The notes under the pieces: generated by a model | The model's input: the letters and a program-made list of their open reading frames with translations, nothing else | Databases searched by the model: none | Told to the model about the DNA's origin: nothing | Made by a program: the position numbers and the translations under genes | Shown here: positions 59,849 to 64,000 of the stretch, one piece after another | How the letters are laid out: each line of letters starts with the position of its first letter | Numbering within the stretch: the first letter of the stretch is position 1 | Source: an uncultured Eggerthellaceae bacterium | GTDB lineage: Bacteria; Actinomycetota; Coriobacteriia; Coriobacteriales; Eggerthellaceae | DNA length: 64,000 bases | Assembly (NCBI GenBank): GCA_937892845.1 | Contig: CALBGP010000001.1 | Span: 129,106 to 193,105, forward strand | Direction of reading: 5' to 3'

Positions 59849-61750
59849 TTATACCAAACATGAAGACTCGAACTGTGCCCGATACATAGCCGCATAGGCT
59901 CCGTCGCGTTCAAGCAGCTCATCATGCGACCCCTGCTCCACAACATCTCCCTCACGGATAACAAGAATCAGATCGGCATTGCGAATGGTCGAAAGCCTAT
60001 GCGCTATGACGAACGATGTGCGGCCGCGCATAAGCTCATCCATGGCCGCCTGGATCATTGCTTCCGTCAGAGTGTCAACAGAACTTGTGGCCTCATCCAA
60101 AACGATCATCTTCCGATCAGCCAATATGGCACGGGCAATTGTCAGAAGCTGGCGCTGTCCCTGGCTGATATTTCTTGCATCTTCACCAATGACGGTCTCA
60201 TAGCCCTCAGGAAGCGTCTCGATGAAATGATGCGCATAGGCGCTCCTTGCAGCCTGCTCAACCTCTTCATCCGTCGCCTCGGGACGACCGTAACGAATGT
60301 TCTCCCTGATAGTTCCCTCGAACAGCCAGCTATCCTGCATCACCATTGCAAACCGGGATCGAAGATCCTGCCTGTCCATTTCTCGGATATCCGTCCCTCC
60401 GATGGAGATGCTTCCTTCATTTGGATCATAGAAACGTATGAGGAGCTTGACGATGGTGCTCTTTCCTGCACCCGTCGGCCCCACAAGCGCCACCGTCTGA
60501 CCCTCATGAACCACCGCGCTGAAGTCGTTGATGACCCGATGTGCATCGGCGTATCCGAAGCCGACATGGTCAAAGACCACATCTTCGGCAAGCTGAGCGT
60601 GGTTGCCCGAAAGGCTCGCTTGCCCATCTTCAACCGGACCACTGCAAAAACCGCAACCTGATGTCCCATAGGCATCGGGTTCCTCTTCGGCCTCAAGGAA
60701 CTCGAAGACCCTGTCGCTGGCAGCTGCCACCTGTTGAAGCTGTACGGAGATCTGGCTCATCTGCATGATGGGCTGCGTAAAATTCTTCACATACTGGATG
60801 AAAGCTTGAATGTCACCGATGGTTATCGCACCGACGGCGCAGAACAACGCTCCCGAAACGGCTATCGCCACATAACCCGCATTGGATACGAAGCTCATCA
60901 GCGGCATCATCAATCCGCCGAAGAATTGCGACTTCCATCCTGAATCGTAAAGTCTGTCATTGACGGTGTCGAATTCCTCGGCAAAACGCTGCTCTTGGCC
61001 AAAAGCCGCAATGACATCGTGACCAGTAAACGATTCATCAATCTTCGAGTTCACGGCACCTAGATTGGTCTGTTGGGCGAAGAAATGCTTCTGACTCCGG
61101 GACATGACGAAACCCGTCAAGAAAAGCGAGGCGGGAATGATGAGTACCGCTATAAGCGCCATCCACACATTGATGTAAACCATCATGGCGAACACGCCTA
61201 TGAGGGTGACGACTCCGATCACGAGCTGTGCAAGACCCTGACTCAGCCCTTGTCCCACCGTATCAACATCGTTGGTGATGCGAGAAAGGACGTCGCCTGT
61301 CTGGAGGCGGTCGAAATAACCCAATGAAAGCCTGTTCATCTTCTCGGATATGCGCGCCCTCAAATCAAAGGAAATGCGCTGAGATACCCCAGTCATTATC
61401 CATCCCTGCACAAAAGAGCACGCCGCTGAGGCGCCATAGATCAAGAGCGTAACCGCAAGGATTTTGGAAATCGCAGCAAAATCAATGCCGCCCGTTCCGT
61501 TGATCTTCGCCGTAGCGCCTTCGAAAAGGACGGTTGTCGCTTCGGAGAGGACCTTCGGACCGACGATGCTGAATACGGTCGAACCGATAGCGAACAGCAG
61601 CACTGCGACAATTGCCACACGATATCCACCCACCAAGTGAACGATATTGCGCAACGACCGCTTAAGCTCATGGGATCCTTTTGGCGGTTTGCCATGATGC
61701 AACGCACTCACATGACCATGAGCATGAAATCCTGCCTTATGCATGGACAT
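59849..61750 (-). CDS. ABC exporter half-transporter, catalytically complete partner
   Basis: 633 residues. Six membrane helices (about 35-330) are followed by the nucleotide-binding domain: Walker A VGPTGAGKSTIVKLL, signature ISQGQRQLLTIARA and Walker B MIVLDEATSSVD with a proper catalytic Glu. The N-terminus is rich in His (HKAGFHAHGHVSALHHGK), a possible metal-binding tail. The ATG at 61750 has AGGAGG 6 nt upstream and overlaps the partner gene by 14 nt. The two gene products probably form one heterodimeric exporter of lipid or drug type. Confidence 0.9.
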   Translation of the reverse strand: MSMHKAGFHAHGHVSALHHGKPPKGSHELKRSLRNIVHLVGGYRVAIVAVLLFAIGSTVFSIVGPKVLSEATTVLFEGATAKINGTGGIDFAAISKILAVTLLIYGASAACSFVQGWIMTGVSQRISFDLRARISEKMNRLSLGYFDRLQTGDVLSRITNDVDTVGQGLSQGLAQLVIGVVTLIGVFAMMVYINVWMALIAVLIIPASLFLTGFVMSRSQKHFFAQQTNLGAVNSKIDESFTGHDVIAAFGQEQRFAEEFDTVNDRLYDSGWKSQFFGGLMMPLMSFVSNAGYVAIAVSGALFCAVGAITIGDIQAFIQYVKNFTQPIMQMSQISVQLQQVAAASDRVFEFLEAEEEPDAYGTSGCGFCSGPVEDGQASLSGNHAQLAEDVVFDHVGFGYADAHRVINDFSAVVHEGQTVALVGPTGAGKSTIVKLLIRFYDPNEGSISIGGTDIREMDRQDLRSRFAMVMQDSWLFEGTIRENIRYGRPEATDEEVEQAARSAYAHHFIETLPEGYETVIGEDARNISQGQRQLLTIARAILADRKMIVLDEATSSVDTLTEAMIQAAMDELMRGRTSFVIAHRLSTIRNADLILVIREGDVVEQGSHDELLERDGAYAAMYRAQFESSCLV

Positions 61751-63830
61751 GGCCGGCCTCCTCCATGGTCGAAGACGCATCTTCCGAGGGCGAAATGCCC
61801 AATTCCTCTTCCGAAAGCTGAGACAAGGCGATCTGCCTGTATGTCGGGCACTTTTCAAGCAAAGACCTATGGGTGCCAATCCCCACAACCCTGCCCTCGT
61901 CAAGGACGACAATCTGATCCGCATCGGCAATGGTGGCAACCCTTTGCGCAACGACGATCAGAGTCTTATCGGCCAACAACCTCCGAAGAGCATGTCGAAG
62001 CTGCGCGTCAGTCTTATAGTCGAGGGCGGAAAAACTGTCATCGAACAGGTAGATGCGCGCATCACGGGCAAGAGCGCGAGCAATAGCAAGACGCTGTCTT
62101 TGGCCTCCCGATACGCTCGTACCACCTTCAGATATCACGGTTTCATAGCCGTCAGGAAGCTCATCGATGAATTCATCAGCCTGCGCAGAACGAGCCGCCT
62201 GCTCAATCTGCTCGAGGGAAAGATCTTGCTGCGCGAAGGCAATGGCACCAGAAATGGAATCCTCAAACAAAAATGCTTTTTGAGGCACATACGATATGGA
62301 ACGCCTCAAATCCGCCAAACGCAATCTACGCACGTCGATGTCATCCACCATCACGGCCCCCTCATCGACATCGATGAAGCGTTCAATTAGCCTCAAGACG
62401 GTAGATTTTCCCGAACCGGTTGCGCCGATTATCGCAGTAGTGCTTCCCGCAGGAACCGAGAAATCCACACGGGACAAAACAGGCTCGCTCGAGCCCTCAT
62501 AGGCAAATGTAACACCCTGAAATGCAACGGAAGCGCCGGCGCCGTCCGTTCGAATTGACTCATCCCCGGAATCTTCGACTCGCGAAACAGTGGAAAGAAC
62601 CTCGTCAACACGTCGTGCGGCCACATTGGCCCTGGGCAACATGACCGCCACCATACCGATCATGAGAAAAGACATGATGACTACCATCGAATACGTAATA
62701 AAGGCAATCAAGTCGCCCACCTGAATGGCACCCACGTCAACATAAGAAGCACCCACCCAGACAATCAGCACAGATACCGCATTCATAACAAGCGTCATAG
62801 CGGGCATCATGGAGGACATGGCACGACCCGTGAACAACTGCGCAGCCATAAGATCGGTAGAAGCCTGATTGAATCGTTCGGCCTGAACATCTTGCCTGCA
62901 AAACGCCCTAATAACAGACATTCCGACCAGCGCCTCCCTACTGACCGCGTTCAGGCGGTCAATGAGGCGCTGCATGAGCTGAAACTTCGGCATAGTGGAC
63001 TTCATGAGGACGAAAACAACAAGCAATATCGCGATGACAGCCAAAACGATAGTCCAAACCATGGAAACACAAGTTCCAGCAACCATGATTATGCCGCCGA
63101 CAGCCAAAAGAGGAGAGTAAACGACAATACGAAGGCCCATCGCAAGAGCGGATTGAATTTGCTGAATATCATTTGTGGCACGGGTAATCAAAGACGCAAT
63201 GCCGAACGAAGCCAACTCCTCTTCAGAAAAACCCATAACCCGTGAAAACAGACGCGTCCTCAGTCTTTGGCCCACACGAGCGCTTACTCTCGACGCTAGA
63301 AAACCAATGGCTACCGCACAGGCAACCATGAGGGCGGTAAGAGAAATCATCCGCAGACCGGAAAGCAGAAGATACCTCATCTGCACATCGAAGAGGTTCA
63401 GCCCCAGAGCCCTGTACTCCTGAGCCACAGACGCTAGAGCGGCCTGATGCAACAACCCTTCATCTGAACCTGAAGCCCCAGGACTAAAACCCGCACGAAG
63501 AGCCAAAGGCATTTTAAGGATGGATGCGAGCTGACTGTCATGCTGGGCTCCGAATTCAGTCAAAGCAACACTGGATGACGAATCAGCGGAATAAGAATCC
63601 CGAAGCAGCAGCTGTTCGTCGCTTGGCAGTTCGTCAAGAAGGTCATGGAAGGTAGCTTCTGTCATCCGATCAGGAACAACCGAATCAATGCCATGCTGTT
63701 GAATGCCGACATCGACAATATCAGCCGTAATGCGAGGAATGGACAATTCGGAAAACGCCTGAACAAGAAGAAGGACAACGATCAATACGACGGGGCCAGT
63801 TTCGTGCTTGAGAAATGAAAAGATTCGCAT
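61737..63830 (-). CDS. ABC exporter half-transporter with degenerate Walker B and a large outer loop
   Basis: 697 residues. TM1 (about 10-30) and TM2 (about 150-175) are separated by some 110 residues, far more than the usual loop, probably exposed outside. The NBD has Walker A IGATGSGKSTVLRLI, signature VSGGQRQRLAIARAL and Walker B IYLFDDSFSALD, where the catalytic Glu is Asp. Such an asymmetric site is typical of heterodimeric exporters like LmrCD and TM287/288. The ATG at 63830 (MRIFSFLKHETG) has AAGGA 12 nt upstream. Confidence 0.9.
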   Translation of the reverse strand: MRIFSFLKHETGPVVLIVVLLLVQAFSELSIPRITADIVDVGIQQHGIDSVVPDRMTEATFHDLLDELPSDEQLLLRDSYSADSSSSVALTEFGAQHDSQLASILKMPLALRAGFSPGASGSDEGLLHQAALASVAQEYRALGLNLFDVQMRYLLLSGLRMISLTALMVACAVAIGFLASRVSARVGQRLRTRLFSRVMGFSEEELASFGIASLITRATNDIQQIQSALAMGLRIVVYSPLLAVGGIIMVAGTCVSMVWTIVLAVIAILLVVFVLMKSTMPKFQLMQRLIDRLNAVSREALVGMSVIRAFCRQDVQAERFNQASTDLMAAQLFTGRAMSSMMPAMTLVMNAVSVLIVWVGASYVDVGAIQVGDLIAFITYSMVVIMSFLMIGMVAVMLPRANVAARRVDEVLSTVSRVEDSGDESIRTDGAGASVAFQGVTFAYEGSSEPVLSRVDFSVPAGSTTAIIGATGSGKSTVLRLIERFIDVDEGAVMVDDIDVRRLRLADLRRSISYVPQKAFLFEDSISGAIAFAQQDLSLEQIEQAARSAQADEFIDELPDGYETVISEGGTSVSGGQRQRLAIARALARDARIYLFDDSFSALDYKTDAQLRHALRRLLADKTLIVVAQRVATIADADQIVVLDEGRVVGIGTHRSLLEKCPTYRQIALSQLSEEELGISPSEDASSTMEEAGHVHA

Positions 63831-63945
63831 AGTGCACCGAAATCCTTGAACGCAACAACAGAAAAACGATACCGTCCGTATCCACTTGCACAGTGAACAA
63901 CCCGGAACTGCAGAAGCCGTGAAGACCTGCACGGTAAACGAAAAA

Positions 63946-63965
63946 AGCGCACCTCTCGGTGCGCT
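63946..63965 (-). terminator. Intrinsic terminator of a minus-strand gene beyond the right edge
   Basis: AGCGCACC (63946-63953) pairs with GGTGCGCT (63958-63965) around TCTC, and the minus strand continues with TTTTTT. The gene it ends lies outside the window. Between here and the ABC gene I see no gene. Confidence 0.85.
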
Positions 63966-64000
63966 CCGATGTTCGAAACATCCGATGCGGATAGTTTTTT

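Noticed and set aside
1..64000. CRISPR array, prophage, insertion sequence or plasmid origin
   Set aside because: I saw no regularly spaced repeats, transposase, integrase, phage structural gene or replication origin anywhere in the window.

Overview
The window reads as chromosomal DNA of a strictly anaerobic gut or oral actinomycete of the class Coriobacteriia, family Eggerthellaceae, with a Slackia-like genus as my best guess. The grounds are the G+C-rich sequence, two NiFe hydrogenases beside a Tat-exported molybdopterin oxidoreductase, a LuxR regulator fused to a membrane-spanning domain (typical of Eggerthella and Slackia), rubrerythrin, and FixABCX. The assignment is inferred from gene content; no database search was possible.

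Layout. 1-724: start of nusA and rimP (minus). 966-6974: a respiratory operon (minus) of molybdopterin oxidoreductase, four-cluster ferredoxin, NrfD-type membrane subunit, a small protein with two CX4CH motifs, a small membrane protein (DUF4405-like) and a TorD-type chaperone. 7274-8959: OPT-family transporter. 9355-26473: a large carnitine-type (cai/fix) island with a crotonase (plus), a seven-gene minus operon (MFS, esterase, CaiA, CaiB, CaiC, MaoC-like hydratase, a second MFS) ending in a metallo-beta-lactamase-fold hydrolase, a divergent membrane LuxR regulator, a possible small RNA, and fixABCX. 26943-31041: a cytosolic group 3b-type NiFe hydrogenase operon (hydBGDA). 31103-44541: housekeeping genes (ndk, a TPR membrane protein, cyclophilin, tRNA-Arg, an rRNA uracil methyltransferase, rsfS, yqeK, nadD, proA, proB, obg, rpmA, rplU, polA). 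44796-49201: sbcDC (plus). 49316-51269: era and phoH. 51389-55018: membrane-bound uptake hydrogenase hyaABC. 55295-63830: rubrerythrin, a MutY-like glycosylase, an Rrf2 regulator, a degenerate AAA protein, a HAD phosphatase and a heterodimeric ABC exporter.

How it may work together. HyaABC would oxidise H2 outside the membrane and feed quinone; the molybdoenzyme operon would take electrons from quinone to an external acceptor. In the cytoplasm FixABCX would pass low-potential electrons to the CaiA-type enoyl-CoA reductase, with CaiB and CaiC making the CoA thioester. HydBGDA would exchange electrons between H2 and NAD(P)H. The cai/fix island lacks a CaiT-type transporter and CaiE but adds an esterase, a second hydratase family, two MFS permeases and its own membrane regulator, so its substrate may not be plain L-carnitine. 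This is the best candidate for an undescribed system here.
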